A stretch of DNA of 64,000 bases from Lumbricus rubellus. Lineage: Eukaryota; Annelida; Clitellata; Crassiclitellata; Lumbricidae. The stretch's first letter is position 1. Every line of letters begins with the position of its first letter. The notes under the pieces were generated by a model. The model saw only the letters and a program-made list of their open reading frames with translations, was not told the DNA's origin and made no database searches. A program made the translations under genes and the position numbers. Shown piece by piece: positions 33,100 to 44,689 of this stretch. The stretch is from NCBI GenBank assembly GCA_945859605.1, contig OX243822.1:19768399-19832398 (forward strand), read 5' to 3'.

Positions 33100-33281
33100 T
33101 ATAACCCCCAAACTTCCAGCTTGCTAACCGTGATTTTCGTTTTCAGTAGGGTCAAATTAGTATAGAAACGCCTGTTAGCAAATTTTTACATGGTTTGCTT
33201 CTAACAGTGTCATTTTCAGATTCCAAGCCTGGTCTATAATTGGCAAAAATCTCGTAGGCGTCTTTTTTGGTCCACCCTGTA
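33100..33281. mobile_element. Solo terminal repeat of the 13747-14923 mariner family
   Basis: It ends 'gtcttttttggtccaccctg' followed by TA, and has 'attggcaaaaatctcgtagg' just inside, matching the right arm of the 13747-14923 element. The other end was not found near 31.5 kb. This may be one end of an element including the tandem repeats and minisatellite arrays from 31.6 kb on. Confidence 0.5.
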
Positions 33282-33659
33282 TATTAATTGTCGTCCGATC
33301 TCTGTGTATCTTCATCAGGACTTACTACAAAGTGTATGGATTAAGTTCATGTAGAGATTTGCTTGTCATAAATTTTTCTTCGGTGACTCTTCTTGTCTCC
33401 CCGTCTATGTCGTTTTCTGCCTATAAACTTACTCACGAACGCTGCGTATAGTCAGACGGGTTGCCCAAAGTTGTATAGCCTAAAATAGTAATATAAAAGT
33501 TCCGAATCTGCAAATCTTCGGCATGTATATGTAAGCACCGCTTTGATTAGCGTTTCAACTTTTAAACTGGGTCTTTGAGTAGACCTGGTTTCTGCCTATA
33601 CTTTCTTGAGGTTTTTACAAGATCATTGTTATCATCAGTCGTTGGGTGGTTGTGTATGT

Positions 33660-33840
33660 GCGTGCGTGAGAAAGACAGACAGAGACTGTCCTGACACAGG
33701 CACAGACAGACAGACAATACAACTTGTCTAGACAGACTTATAGACTGTCCAGACAGACAGACTGTCCAGAAACATACAGACTATCTGACAGACAGACTGA
33801 CTGTCTACAGATAGACCAACAGGCAGACACACCGACACAG
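33660..33840. repeat. Degenerate (GACA)n tract
   Basis: Imperfect 'gacagacaga' runs with 'ctgtccagacagacag'. No gene. Confidence 0.7.
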
Positions 33841-34334
33841 AGACACAGTAACTGTGCGACTTTGAATTTTATGTAACTTATGTCAAGATCTTTCCACTCG
33901 GTGTAGGAATCTTGGATTTAAATATTTGTGGAATAGACAGCTTTTCCGGCATCATGTGTTTCGTCGTAGGTATGAAATTATCTACTCATTTTGTGTCTGA
34001 TGCTGTGCTAAGTTCTGAGAATATATAAATGAAAATTTACTATTTATTTATAATAAAAAGTAATCTAAGCGTGGAAAGGAATGAGTTATATTTTTGTACA
34101 TTGTACGAACCACGATTTTTAGGACCAAATGTTTATAACGTAAATCCTTTAGTTTACATGCATGCTAGTTTCGCAAGTGGGTTGTGGAAGCCCTAAAAAA
34201 CACAGACATACAGGCTTTTAGCTACATCTGTGACCATCATCTAATGTAGATTTATAGACATGGATAACATTGCTGAACTGCAGGACACCTTTATAGAGGC
34301 CATCACCTTCAACATGAGTGCACCCTAAAACCAA

Positions 34335-34445
34335 CTCTGTCTGCCTGCCTGCCCACCTGCCTGCCTGTCTGTCTGCCTGTCTGTCTGTCAGTCACATGCG
34401 CATACACACTGCCTGCCTGTCTGTCTGTATGTCTGTCTGTCTGTC
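34335..34445. repeat. (CTGC/CTGT)n microsatellite
   Basis: Two blocks of 'ctgcctgtctgtctg' flank a short unique segment. Confidence 0.85.
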
Positions 34446-34474
34446 ACGTGTCAGCAGTGGTGTAGTCCTAAAAA

Positions 34475-34800
34475 ATGAAGTGGGGGAACGCAAAAAATGA
34501 AGTGGGGGAACGCTTCATATTAGGCTTACAAATTTTTTTCTCAATTATTAATTTATTGTTATTACAGTTAGGCCTACTACTGTACTACTGTACTATTTTC
34601 ATTTGTCATTAGCTTTTATTTACAAGCCATTGAACACATATATAAATATATCTGCGAAACTGCGAAAGGCTCCAGTAAGTAAGCAGCTGAAACTGTGAAT
34701 CTTGAATTTTTTGTTTCCTCCATGGAAAGAAGTGGGGGAACGGCGTTCCCCCGCGGAAAAAAGTGGGGGAACGGCGTTCCCCCGCGTCCCCCCCCACTAC
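34475..34800. mobile_element. MITE-like repeat with 'gtgggggaacg' words
   Basis: 'cagcagtggtgtagtcctaa' and 'aatgaagtgggggaacg' at 34451-34515 are mirrored by 'gaacggcgttcccccgcg' and 'ccccactacaccactgcgtg' at 34735-34808. The ends 'cagtggtgtagt' and 'actacaccactg' are inverted, as in CAGTGGTG-type hAT MITEs; the element is then about 34454-34806. An exact target-site duplication was not resolved. Confidence 0.6.
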
Positions 34801-35044
34801 ACCACTGCGTGTCAGCATACACATGGCCATCCTGTGACTGTTGATTGATGGAGATTTTTAAGAAGCTCAGAAAAATACCGGATTGGAGACCAGGTCTACT
34901 CAATCCAAACCAGCTTCACTTAGACTGTAATCAGTTGCAAGTTGTTATGTATTACCTGCCAATCTTTCCGCTTAAGTGGCCCTATATAATGTTCTCTTCC
35001 TCTGATGGCTCTACAAACAGAATTTTAGTCTTGCACATACACTT

Positions 35045-35300
35045 GTGTGTGTGTGTGTTTGTTTGTTTGTGTGTGCATGTGTCTGTGTTTATGTTTGTGT
35101 GTCTATATTTGTATGTGTGTGTGTGTGTGGTGTGTTTGTAGGTGTATTTGTGTGTGTATCTGTAGTTGTGTGTGTGTATAAATTTGTGTGTCCGTGTTTG
35201 TGTGTGCTTGGGTATAATTTGTGTCTCTGTGTGTGTAAATTTGTCTGTGTTTGTGTGTATATTGTTTGCGAGAGTAGGTTTCTTTGTGTTTGTGTGAGTT
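35045..35300 (+). repeat. Degenerate (TG)n tract
   Basis: TG-rich with T interruptions. The Cys/Val and Thr/His frames are artefacts. Confidence 0.9.
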
Positions 35301-35566
35301 TGTAAAGTATGTGTTGGGTCAATGTACAGAACAGGTTGTCCTGATGTCATTGACTGGTGGAGTGTTCAGACACTGGATGAGTAGTTTGATTGACACCTGA
35401 AGTGGACTCTACAGTCTGCCTTGTCCATCAACTGGAGATCCTTCTCATGTCCTATATGCTAATGAATGACCTCTGTTGAGTGGAAAGCTTAACTGGAATT
35501 TCGAGTTGATCAACATATCAAAACAGTCTAGATAATTAGGACCATAGAACATAAATTGAAAAACTC

Positions 35567-35725
35567 TTTCATCACATTCATCTTCATCAACATTGTCATC
35601 AACATCTTCATCATTTTCATCTCATCACCATTATCATCATCATTATTGTCAGTTTCATCACCATTTTCCGCATCATCATCATCATCAATCATCATCATCG
35701 TCATCATCATCATCAATCATTTGGG
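35567..35725. repeat. (CAT)n microsatellite
   Basis: Imperfect CAT triplets with CAA and TTC interruptions. Confidence 0.9.
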
Positions 35726-36330
35726 GGCTATTGCAAGGAGGAACAGATAGATGATCTCGATTGTCCTTCATCCATTGACCCAGTAATCTTAGAGCTAATT
35801 TACCATAGAGCCATAGTACAGAGCATAAATATATAGAACTATTATCTTCAGCCTTCAGGTCCTGGCGCCAGCCATTCAGTGGCGATGGTTACGAATATAT
35901 GATCTTTGTCCTTTGTTTAGTCCAATGCTCCTCTTCTCGCCTGTTAACCTTGATCTCCCTTTGTTTCTGCTTTGACTGTTGTGCCTCACTTCATTTATCT
36001 CATTTTTGACAGGTTGTTTATGCAGGAATGTATGGCAGGCTACAGTTTGGACTCTTAAGGAAGTCAGTGGCCTTACAAAAGGTACACCCAGAAGAATAGT
36101 CAAGGGCCTTTTAGATGTTGTAGGGTCCTATAGTAGACAGCCGCTTTCAGATCTATAGAGAGAACAAGAGAGAGTTATTACACCTGTATTTCATCTATAG
36201 TAGATGCTTCACATTTCCAAGCAGGTTTAAATAGTTTGGGCCAGTTAAGCAATCAGCCAGTTAGTCAGTCAGTCAATCCGCCTAACTGTAAATCACCAGC
36301 CAGTCAACGATGAGTTGTCATCTCCTATTT

Positions 36331-36465
36331 ACATATATATATGTAATATATAATATATATATTATATATATTACATATATATATATTTACATATATTGAA
36401 TATATATATACATATATATTTTTATATATATTTACATATATTATATATACATATACATTTATAGT
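36331..36465. repeat. AT-rich palindromic tract
   Basis: Runs of 'atatatat' with 'tttacatata' form several overlapping palindromes. Confidence 0.85.
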
Positions 36466-36712
36466 GGCTCTTCAAAAGGAAAGTCTGCCTATGGATGGTT
36501 GTCAGTTCTACCTTTCAGTTGCTTGATAAAGTTTTATTCATGATCAGTCAACCAGTGAGTTGAAGCGACAACGACCTATTGTATTTTACATGTGTTTGAG
36601 CTTTGCTCTGGTTGGCATACCACGTGGGTTAAGCTCATAATGTCTGGGACATCGTTGCGGATTGGTTAGAACGATGGCCTTGTAACTCCCAGGTTGGATG
36701 GTAACTCCATAG

Positions 36713-36835
36713 TTATGTATGTATGTATGTATGTATGTATGTATGTATGTATGTATGTATGTATGTATGTATGTATGTATGTATGTTTGTATGTATGTAT
36801 GTATGTTTATATGTATGTATGTGTGTATGTATTTA
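36713..36835. repeat. (TATG)n microsatellite joined to a SINE end
   Basis: About 28 TATG units run directly into the SINE 3' domain at 36836. It probably grew from that SINE's short tail. Confidence 0.9.
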
Positions 36836-36935
36836 TGATTGTATGTGCACTTGTTATAGCGACCCTTCAAGGTTTCTACTCAGAAGCACTCCCGAGTACA
36901 GCGCAGACTTTGAACAGGAGTTTCGCGCCGAAGCG
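36836..36935 (-). repeat. SINE 3' domain
   Basis: 'gcacttgttatagcgaccct', 'cagaagcactcccgag' and 'gcgcagac' match the SINE at 29745 very closely over about 95 bp, then the similarity stops (5' truncation). Confidence 0.75.
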
Positions 36936-36947
36936 CATGAGTGATGA

Positions 36948-37100
36948 ATTCAGCACAAAATTCAGCTTAAGTCAACACAAAGTTAAACTGTGCTCGGCAG
37001 AAAGTTAAGCTGAACTCAGTACAAAGTTCAGCAGAAATCAGTAAAAAGTTCAGCTGACCTCAGCACACAAAGTTCAGCTGAGGTCAGCACAAAGTTCCGG
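36948..37100. repeat. 22 bp tandem repeat, about 7 units
   Basis: Variants of 'ttcagctgacctcagcacaa' + 'ag'. The centre 'tcagctga' is itself palindromic. Confidence 0.85.
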
Positions 37101-37257
37101 GGTCACGTGGTGCCTCTGTGCACCTGTAACGTACCTGGTATGCAGCCTACCTACTCTATATGTGGGCTGTCCACAGTGTCCAGGTTGCACTTGTCACTTA
37201 TAAGTGCTTGTCTTTACGCGTCCTTTATGACGATCGCCGCCACCCGTGCTGGCCCCA

Positions 37258-37332
37258 CATAAATAACTTATACCTGTTACTCTTCCTGCATAAATAACTT
37301 ATACCTGTTACTCTTCCTGCATAAATAACTTA
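37258..37332. repeat. 34 bp x 2.2 tandem repeat
   Basis: 'cataaataacttatacctgt' + 'tactcttcctg' is repeated exactly twice and then partially. Confidence 0.9.
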
Positions 37333-37788
37333 AGGCTGATCAGATTAAATCGTAAATTAGAATTTTAATCGCTGGATCATCGTTGCTGTCAACATAATTT
37401 TATCAAAAACCAATACATGTGCAGTGCACATTGCACATGTCCTGATAAATGACTTTCTAATATGATGCATGGTTTTGTTGTTGTGAGAGCTATTGTAATT
37501 GCCATAATTTTGAGAATGGAATGTGAATTGATTAAAAGTGTGGCTGTTGAATTATTAGTCGCAAGTGTAATTTAGTATTGCAGTAGTAGTAGTAATAAAA
37601 AAATATCCATAGTAGTGATGGTATTCCTGGACATGAGATACATGACAACCAAACCTCAGAAGTAGTATACCACAAGGTTGTCAAACATAGCTGCACTATT
37701 TTTATAATTTTTATTAATGTTAATAATATTAATAATAATGTTAATGAGGACGATGATGATAATAATAATAATAATAATACTAATTATA

Positions 37789-37911
37789 ATAGCCGCAACG
37801 GGGGACGTCCGCGAAACGTCGTATTTGTTCCAACGCCTTTCGCTAACGATTCAGCGCTTCAACTATGTCGCTTTTAGGGGTACTTTCTCCAACTTGGACC
37901 TTGACGATTAG
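37789..37911 (+). pseudogene. Retroelement ORF C-terminal fragment, copy 1
   Basis: It encodes ATGDVRETSYLFQRLSLTIQ followed by RFNYVAFRGTF and a stop at 37909-37911. This aligns with the end of the larger fragment at 38086-38508 (GDMRETCFLLQRLSITVQRF). A 5'-truncated copy preceded by an (AAT)n run. Confidence 0.75.
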
Positions 37912-37989
37912 GGTCCATTCCAGACAATTTGTTTTTATCGAAAATCGAGAGTGTTGAAGTCCCCGAGAGATCATGTTTACCTCGGGGCA

Positions 37990-38085
37990 AGAAATAAAAT
38001 AAAAAAAATTATAATAGCAATAATAATAGCAATAATAATAATAATAATAACAAAAGATAATAATAATAAAATAATAATAATAAAA
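37990..38085. repeat. (AAT)n microsatellite
   Basis: Imperfect AAT/AAC triplets directly upstream of the second retroelement fragment. Confidence 0.85.
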
Positions 38086-38508
38086 GAGCCACCAGGTCTA
38101 CTTCGCACGGACGGCAGACGACCAGACGGCCTTACCATGATTCCATGGCGTGCGGGTCGTCATCTTGTGTGGGATGCGACAGTGGTGGACACTCTGGCAC
38201 CATCATACATCCAGGCCACGGCTTCGACGGCGGGCGCGGCTGCCGAGATTGCAACGGAAAGGAAAAACACTAAATACGTCTCTTTTGTAAACACTCACTT
38301 TTTCGTTCCTTTAGCCATTGAGACCTTAGGACCCATTTGCAGTATTGGCCTCGACTTTCTGTCTGATTTAGGTCGCATTCTAACATTGTCTTCCGGTGAT
38401 ATGAGAGAGACCTGTTTTTTGCTGCAACGCCTCTCTATTACTGTCCAGCGCTTCAACTCGGTGGCCTTTCGAGGCACTTTAGCTGAGCCGAAGCCAGAGG
38501 ACATGTAA
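38086..38508 (+). pseudogene. Retroelement ORF C-terminal fragment, copy 2
   Basis: The frame starts EPPGLLRTDGRRPDGLTMIP, then WRAGRHLVWDATVVDTLAPS, and later HFFVPLAIETLGP and LLQRLSITVQRFNSVAFRG, with a stop at 38506-38508. From memory this block is a common non-LTR-type retroelement C-terminus in aquatic invertebrate genomes, often found as isolated fragments like this. No reverse transcriptase motif lies upstream; (AAT)n does. The class assignment is tentative. The frame is free of stops over 140 codons, so the copy may be young. Confidence 0.7.
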
Positions 38509-38579
38509 CTATAGCTATAGTTTTTCTAGTTTATTGTATTTTCTGTTATTAATATGTTGTCTTGAAGATATTAAATAGG

Positions 38580-39035
38580 TATAATAATAATAACAATAAT
38601 AATAATATTAATCGTGATGATAATAATAAGTGACTCATTGTCACGCAAAGCTCTCATGCATCCTTTGGATAGATCTAGTAGTTTTTCTCTTGAAACATTG
38701 GACCCCTTTGTTCTTTGCAGTCTGTTTAGTGTCTATTCTTTCTTTACATTGTTTGGTTTGAACGATCTGCTGTGTTCGAGGCTTTGTATTGTGTTCTGTT
38801 ATTCAATACTGGATAGGAGACTATAGGTCTACTGGTCTACAGTTTAGACCCTGGGAATTTTTACCCTAAGGGGCTTTTGGCTGTACTATTTATTATAGTC
38901 GCCCTTCTTTCAGATATTGATCAATTACTCAAAAAGTTACTCTGCCAACATTTGTTTTGTTTATGTCATCTTATAATTAAATTAGCGGCTACTAAGCTTA
39001 TTTTTGCCATGCATTCAGGCATTGTGAGTTGCTGA
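38580..39035. other. (AAT)n run then unique sequence
   Basis: 'taataataataac' at 38581-38610 may be the tail of the fragment above. No gene is seen beyond it. Confidence 0.4.
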
Positions 39036-39039
39036 CTAT

Positions 39040-39117
39040 TTGATTGACTGACTGACTGACTGACTGGCTGGCTGACTGACTGACTGACTGACCGACCGAC
39101 CGACTGACTGACTGACT
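39040..39117. repeat. (GACT)n microsatellite
   Basis: About 18 GACT units with GGCT and GACC variants. Confidence 0.9.
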
Positions 39118-39975
39118 TGTTTTGAGCAGATGAAAGTGTGATTGTTTAACTGAGTTGGTGACTGTTTGATTGACTAATTGACTGACTGATACGTCTACAG
39201 ACTATTTTTACGTCTTATTGAGAGGGACATTTCGGTGATCAGATATCCGAAGAATTTGGTTATTAATAGTAGCCTTGTAGTGCAATGTCTCAGAATGTAC
39301 AGTTAGATACGTCTGTGGTCCCAGTCACTCTATCTCTTCCCATTTCACCCATTCCATCTGATTAGAGCTATGTGCAGAATGCCACGACGCCTTTCCTTAA
39401 AATTATGAGATAAAGCTCAAAGTCTAATTAATTTCATGGTTCCATGTTGTATGGTCAGAATGCTAAGCACTAAAAATATATGAAATTAGGCTAGGCTATG
39501 CACTTTTAGTCCTTTATGCGATATGAGGTCCCGTATGCAAAACGGTGTTGGGGGAGTTTCTCACTTTCAATCTGTCAGTTGGTCCCTGGACATGAAAAAT
39601 CACCGAGATGCTTGTCCGCCATGACGTCACGAATGACCCTATTGACAGATCCATTATGGCCTCGGCCGGCCATAAATTATATGAAAAATCGACTTTTTTA
39701 TATTTTTTGCAGTATATGCACGTGTAATACCTATGATGTTATTGATTTCATTATGTGGAATGATATTATTTATTATAGTATGATCCATTATATATAATGA
39801 AATGACCGAAGTCCTATACATCAGTGGCGTATACAGAGGGCTGGGGGTTTAAAAAAACCTATTGGCTTAGGAAAAACGTTTTTTAAGGTTATTTATTCAC
39901 TTATATAAGAAAAAAGCATCCGGCCATAAACAACCCCTCCATCAGAAATTCCTGGTTACTCCACTGGTATACATT

Positions 39976-40031
39976 CCAACATACCTCCAACATGTTATAT
40001 TTTATATTATGACATTTTGGAGGTATGTTGG
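39976..40031. repeat. 15 bp perfect hairpin
   Basis: 'ccaacatacctccaa' (39976-39990) pairs with 'ttggaggtatgttgg' (40017-40031), with a 26 nt AT-rich loop. Confidence 0.85.
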
Positions 40032-40435
40032 AGGAGTGTATTAGTCTGGGGTCATTAACAGGTATAATGACTTTGATATTGTAGTGGTTTCGAAACTCTT
40101 GAGTTGCAGGTATCTATAGTGACAGAAGTGTCTGCGTTGAGTAGACATTAAGACCGTTATAGTCCAGTCGTAGATAAGAGGAAAGGAGTCAGTCAAGTGC
40201 AAATCGTTTGGTTGAGATTGTGGCTCATTTATTGAAGGGGAAATTCTCCCTCCCTCGGTTCCCGTCTCCCTCTCCCCTCCCACGCCCCCTCCCACGTCGG
40301 GATTAGAATAATAAGCAAGGGCTGGTGGGGTTTGTTGATTATGTCCAACTCCGTGTTTCTGTGGGTCTTATCTGTGTGTATGTCTGTCTCTGCCTGTTTG
40401 TCTCGGTTTCTGTATCTCTACAGTCTACCTCTGTC

Positions 40436-40620
<185 letters not shown>

Positions 40621-41059
40621 CCTCGGTCTGTCTGTCTTGGGCCTCAAGGGCTGGTGGGGTCTGTCTGTCTGTGCAGTAGGCCTAGTTATGTCCCTCCTTT
40701 ACATCCGGGTGATATTTTGTAACCGAAAGAGATAGCCTACCTCAACGGTAGTGGTTATACCCTCCTAGACCAGACTTTCATTACTACTTGTGACACGTAA
40801 ACCTGTGGGGCCTTAATTTCCCCTCTCTCCCCCCTCGGCTCTCAGACGCCTTGACATCCTGCCTTCCTGGGCAAATAAATGCAATCATATTTTTATTGGA
40901 CATCTGCATAAAGTGTAATAAGGTAATTCCCTCTAGAACGTTCTGCTTCGTCCGACGAGGATTTTGGTTGCTTCGGACGTCACCCGGTGTCGTTTGTAGA
41001 GGGTTTTCTTACTGCACCGGGTGTGGTTTACAGGCCACGGCCTGTGAGGGTTGATGCCA

Positions 41060-41480
41060 CAGGAGTAAAGTCGTTTGTTGATGGGTAGATAATTTGATAT
41101 GGTCCTTCATTTAGAAAGTTAAATGAGATGGTTTGGTTTGCACTGAACCATAACCCCAGGGGTCTCGACCAGACAGTCCCATCAGCCCTCCCCCAATGCA
41201 ATCAGATATACAACAGGTGGTTTGCTTGATGGTTCCAATGCATTCCAGTTGGGGCCATCTGATTGGCTGAACTGGTTTAATTAATATTTACTGCTTGGTG
41301 TTCCATCCAACTCTTCTTTGATTTGCTGGGTCTAAAAGCTCTTATGTTCTAAAGTTTCCTAGTTTGAGACCAACGAATTATAAAAATCATAAAAAATTAT
41401 AAAACATTGTAAAGATGATGATGCTAGGAGGATGGTGAAAAGGAGGATGATGAAGAGGAGGAGGATCTTAATCTAGTCCT
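41060..41480. other. Unique-looking stretch without a supported gene
   Basis: Nothing recognised except a small (GAGGAT) run at 41430-41465. Confidence 0.35.
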
Positions 41481-41489
41481 GAGGCAGTC

Positions 41490-41770
41490 ATGGGTATGAA
41501 GCATTAGCAACCTTATTTTCATATAATTGCGGCATATATGAGGGCAGATGGCCAGTCTTCTCACTCGCCGTCTCTTCTGCCCATCAACAGTATATTATGG
41601 TCAGTGTACTCATCATAGCTGAGTTGGCGCAGTTGAAACAGAAGTTTTTTCTGATTTTTTTCACATTGCAGCTCATTGATTTAGTGTCTGTCGTCTGTGC
41701 TTTGGAAGTGTGGAGTCCAACGGCCTTGATCTGTTGGGCCCCGAGCTCAAACTCCATTCTGCCAATCATT
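41490..41770 (-). repeat. SINE family C copy
   Basis: 'cggcatatatgagggcagat', 'ggccagtcttctcac', 'cagtgtactcatcatagctg' are shared with 19486-19742. The tRNA-like head is diverged. Confidence 0.7.
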
Positions 41771-42119
41771 CCGCTTTAGATAATCATTCCAATGTCCAAA
41801 AGTCCAAAGCATAAAATACTTCAGCCTGAAAGGCGTCCGTAAATTGTCTGATATTAGAGCTTAAGGAAAGATCCAAAAGACAGTCTGGAATGTGGAGGCC
41901 TGCCTTGAACAACAAAAACAACATTTGAGATAACATTTCTTCAGGAGTTGCACCGAATTAGGGACAGCGAATAAAATTAATGTCTGGTAGCTACAGATTT
42001 ATTAATTAATGTGGCTAAATTTGAAAATGCAAGAAGTCGTGGTACCTGCAATTAAGTGCAAACTCCCTAAGGGTACTTTCTAGTGTAGCATTTTGCTTGC
42101 TGGAAAGTGGGGTGCTGTT

Positions 42120-42315
42120 CAAGTCCTACAGAGGTAGACATTTGGTGAGATTATTCTGTGTTCCAACTGCTGCACCCATTGCCAAATGAATTATAATGAG
42201 TACACTGACCGTGCACTGTCGATAGGAAGGCGGGACGGCGGGGAGAGGACTGGTTGCCTGTCCTCATATATGCCGTGACTAAGAAAATGAAGTGGTCGTC
42301 ACCGCATCATACCCG
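42120..42315 (+). repeat. SINE family C copy, opposite orientation
   Basis: 'atgagtacactgaccgtgca', 'gagaggactggttgcctg' and 'ctaagaaaatgaagt' are the complement orientation of the 19486 copy. Confidence 0.65.
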
Positions 42316-42389
42316 TAGCTAGCATAAAGGAATGCTCTTCTGCGGCAGTGCAGGTGGTTTGGAATTGATTAACATCTGACCGTTGTTAA

Positions 42390-42570
42390 ATACATGTATA
42401 TTGTATATATTATATATGATGCATATTATACAAATAATTATATATAATTATATATAATATATACCATATTATATAGCATATATAGAATACATATATATGA
42501 CATAAATATATATGATATATATATATATATATATACCATATTATATAGGCTATATACATGTGTATATATA
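42390..42570. repeat. AT-rich palindromic tract
   Basis: 'tatatatgat', 'ataattatatataatt' and long (TA) runs. Confidence 0.85.
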
Positions 42571-42964
42571 CAATGCATGCACATTGCACACAATATAAAT
42601 GTGGCTGTCCTTGATGGATAATTTGTTTTCTGTGGCGGAATGCTTTGAATTTTAAGGATGCGATAATTAATGGATCACTCAGCACGTCGTCAAAAGACAT
42701 CAGACTATCTATTTTCAGCGGGATGTTTTTGATGGTCGGAAACCGTAAACTATTAGCATTCGCGCAATAAAAACTACCCGCCCCACCCCGTGCATGTTTC
42801 TCCTCGGGCCAATTTCAAATATTGAACTTTGCGGTTGTTGGAATCAGCTGGATCTGGTTTGAAGTAAACTATACCGGGTCCCGTCAGAATAAACGTTGAG
42901 TGAACGAATTATAAGTTAAATTAAGAAAATAAGAAGAGGACCAGGCTCTTAAGCAGCCATAGCC

Positions 42965-43190
42965 ACATGGGTATGAAGTGTTAGCGACTTCATTTTCTTA
43001 GGCTCGGCTTATGATGGTGTGAGGCCAGTCCTCTTCTTCACCGTCTCGTGCTCCCACGGATAGTGTACAGTCAATTCATTATGGCTGATTTGACAGAAGT
43101 GAATAATTATGGTTGGGTGAAATAAAAATCTCGGATTTTAACCCCCGATGTCTCTCAATAGATGCTCCAGCATGCTAACCACAAACCCCA
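42965..43190 (-). repeat. SINE family C copy
   Basis: 'tatgaagtgttagcgacttc', 'tggtgtgaggccagtcctc', and near 43140 'ttttaacccccgatgtc' with 'tgctccagcatgctaaccac', the complement of the B- and A-box region. Confidence 0.7.
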
Positions 43191-43399
43191 TCACCTCAGC
43201 CTCCCCAGGCTATGTTCGTAATTAGACCTAATGTTGCTTTGGTTTTTTTAAGTTCTGATATTGTGTAACAGTGTAGGCTAACTCTTAGGCCTAGCTAGGC
43301 CAACACTGTTATTGACATTGTTGTAAACTGTGGCCGTCTGTCTAGCACTAAAATAGATTACTTATTTACTTACAAAGACTCTACTTATTTACTTCATTC

Positions 43400-43472
43400 A
43401 TTCGGATATTTATATATCGCCCCTTCAAGAAACTACGTGGAGGCACTCCCGACTACAACGGTCGCAATGAAA
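43400..43472 (-). repeat. SINE 3' domain
   Basis: 'tttatatatcgccccttcaa', 'gtggaggcactcccgactac': same domain as 29745 and 36836. Confidence 0.65.
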
Positions 43473-44154
43473 ACAGTTTTAAGTTTAGTGAGGAAGGATT
43501 CTGGTAGAGTTCCATGATGAAGACGTAATTCTAAAGGAAGGTCATTCCAGACCACTGTGCAAACCACAGAGAAGGCTTGCAGTAGGAGCAAATGGAACTA
43601 AGACTTGCAAGACTTCTTTGCTTATTTAATTATAAATAAGACTTCTCTGCTTATTTACTTATAAGACTTCTCTGCTTATTAAACTTATAAGACTTCTCTG
43701 TGCGAGTGCCGTGGACTGCGCGTGTAGGCCTACTTCTAAACCATTTAGAGTTTAATCATGTATCGTATCCCGTCCAGTGCGTTTGTCTTTAGCAGCGCAG
43801 CGCCGGCGGGTAATTGATAGGCATACGACACGCTTTTAAGTCATTCGGTTAACTGGAACCTGATTCAGTCGACTGAAGAAGTTGCAGATGTCGGGTGACG
43901 TGAGGCTGGATGCGGGAGACACTTCGGAACTTTTAACTGTCGGCGGCGTCTGTGCCGCATCTAACTTCACGTTGTGTGTTTTGATTGATGGTCGCAGGGA
44001 TAAAAGCTTTTGACTGATGGATAGATGTAGGTTAGTGTTGGTTGCGCATCTTTGCTGTTCTATTTTTTAAAAGCAATTTAGACACTTTGGGGATAAACGA
44101 TAGCGTTCAAATACATTGATGTTGTAAGAGTTGTAGAAAAAAATGTGAAAAGAG

Positions 44155-44300
44155 ACGGAGAAGAAGGAGGAGGAGAAGAAAGCGGAAAGAAGAAGTAGGG
44201 AGAAGAAAGAGGAAGTAGGGAGAAGAAAGAGGAAATAGGGAGAAGAAAGAGGAAGAAGGGAGAAGAAAGAGGAGACGGAGGAGAAGAAGGAGAAGTTGGA
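44155..44300 (+). repeat. Purine repeat, 18-21 bp unit
   Basis: 'agggagaagaaagaggaa' is repeated about six times within a pure A/G tract. Confidence 0.85.
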
Positions 44301-44622
44301 GGTGGAGAATGTGTGGTTATTTTAGATGTCACACCCTGTAGGATATGTTTCTGTATGTCTTTTGGATTAAATTCCGCCACTCCGTTGGTCTACTCTTGGA
44401 ATGTGTATTTGTGTATGTATATCGACGTCGTCGATGGGTACGAATAGATTACTTCCATTGATCTCGGTCATTTGTCAAATGCACTGCTCTCCGTTGTGTT
44501 AGTCAAAGTTGTGCTATGTCTTCATTTGTTTAATCTCTCCAGTGTTGTCTTAGTGTGCCTAAGTTGCTCTTAATTCTTTCGGTCAAATCTTGCATGTAGC
44601 ACATTGTGTGGGACCCTGTTAA

Positions 44623-44684
44623 CCTTTTCACGACTGGCTACATATGTTTTCCATGCATTTTAATACACGCTGGTCGTTAAAGGG
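44623..44684. mobile_element. 62 bp TTAA-flanked palindromic mini-element
   Basis: TTAA at 44619-44622 and 44685-44688 flanks 'ccttttcacgactggc' and 'tggtcgttaaaggg', which are complementary with mismatches. The shape fits a tiny piggyBac-type MITE. Confidence 0.45.
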
Positions 44685-44689
44685 TTAAC

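Noticed and set aside
39976..40031. microRNA precursor
   Set aside because: The stem is only 15 bp with an AT-rich 26 nt loop, too short for a typical Drosha substrate; kept only as a hairpin.
40918..40965. Heat-shock-element-like inverted GAA/TTC near 'ctagaacgttctg'
   Set aside because: A single short palindrome with no promoter or gene next to it; expected by chance in 64 kb.
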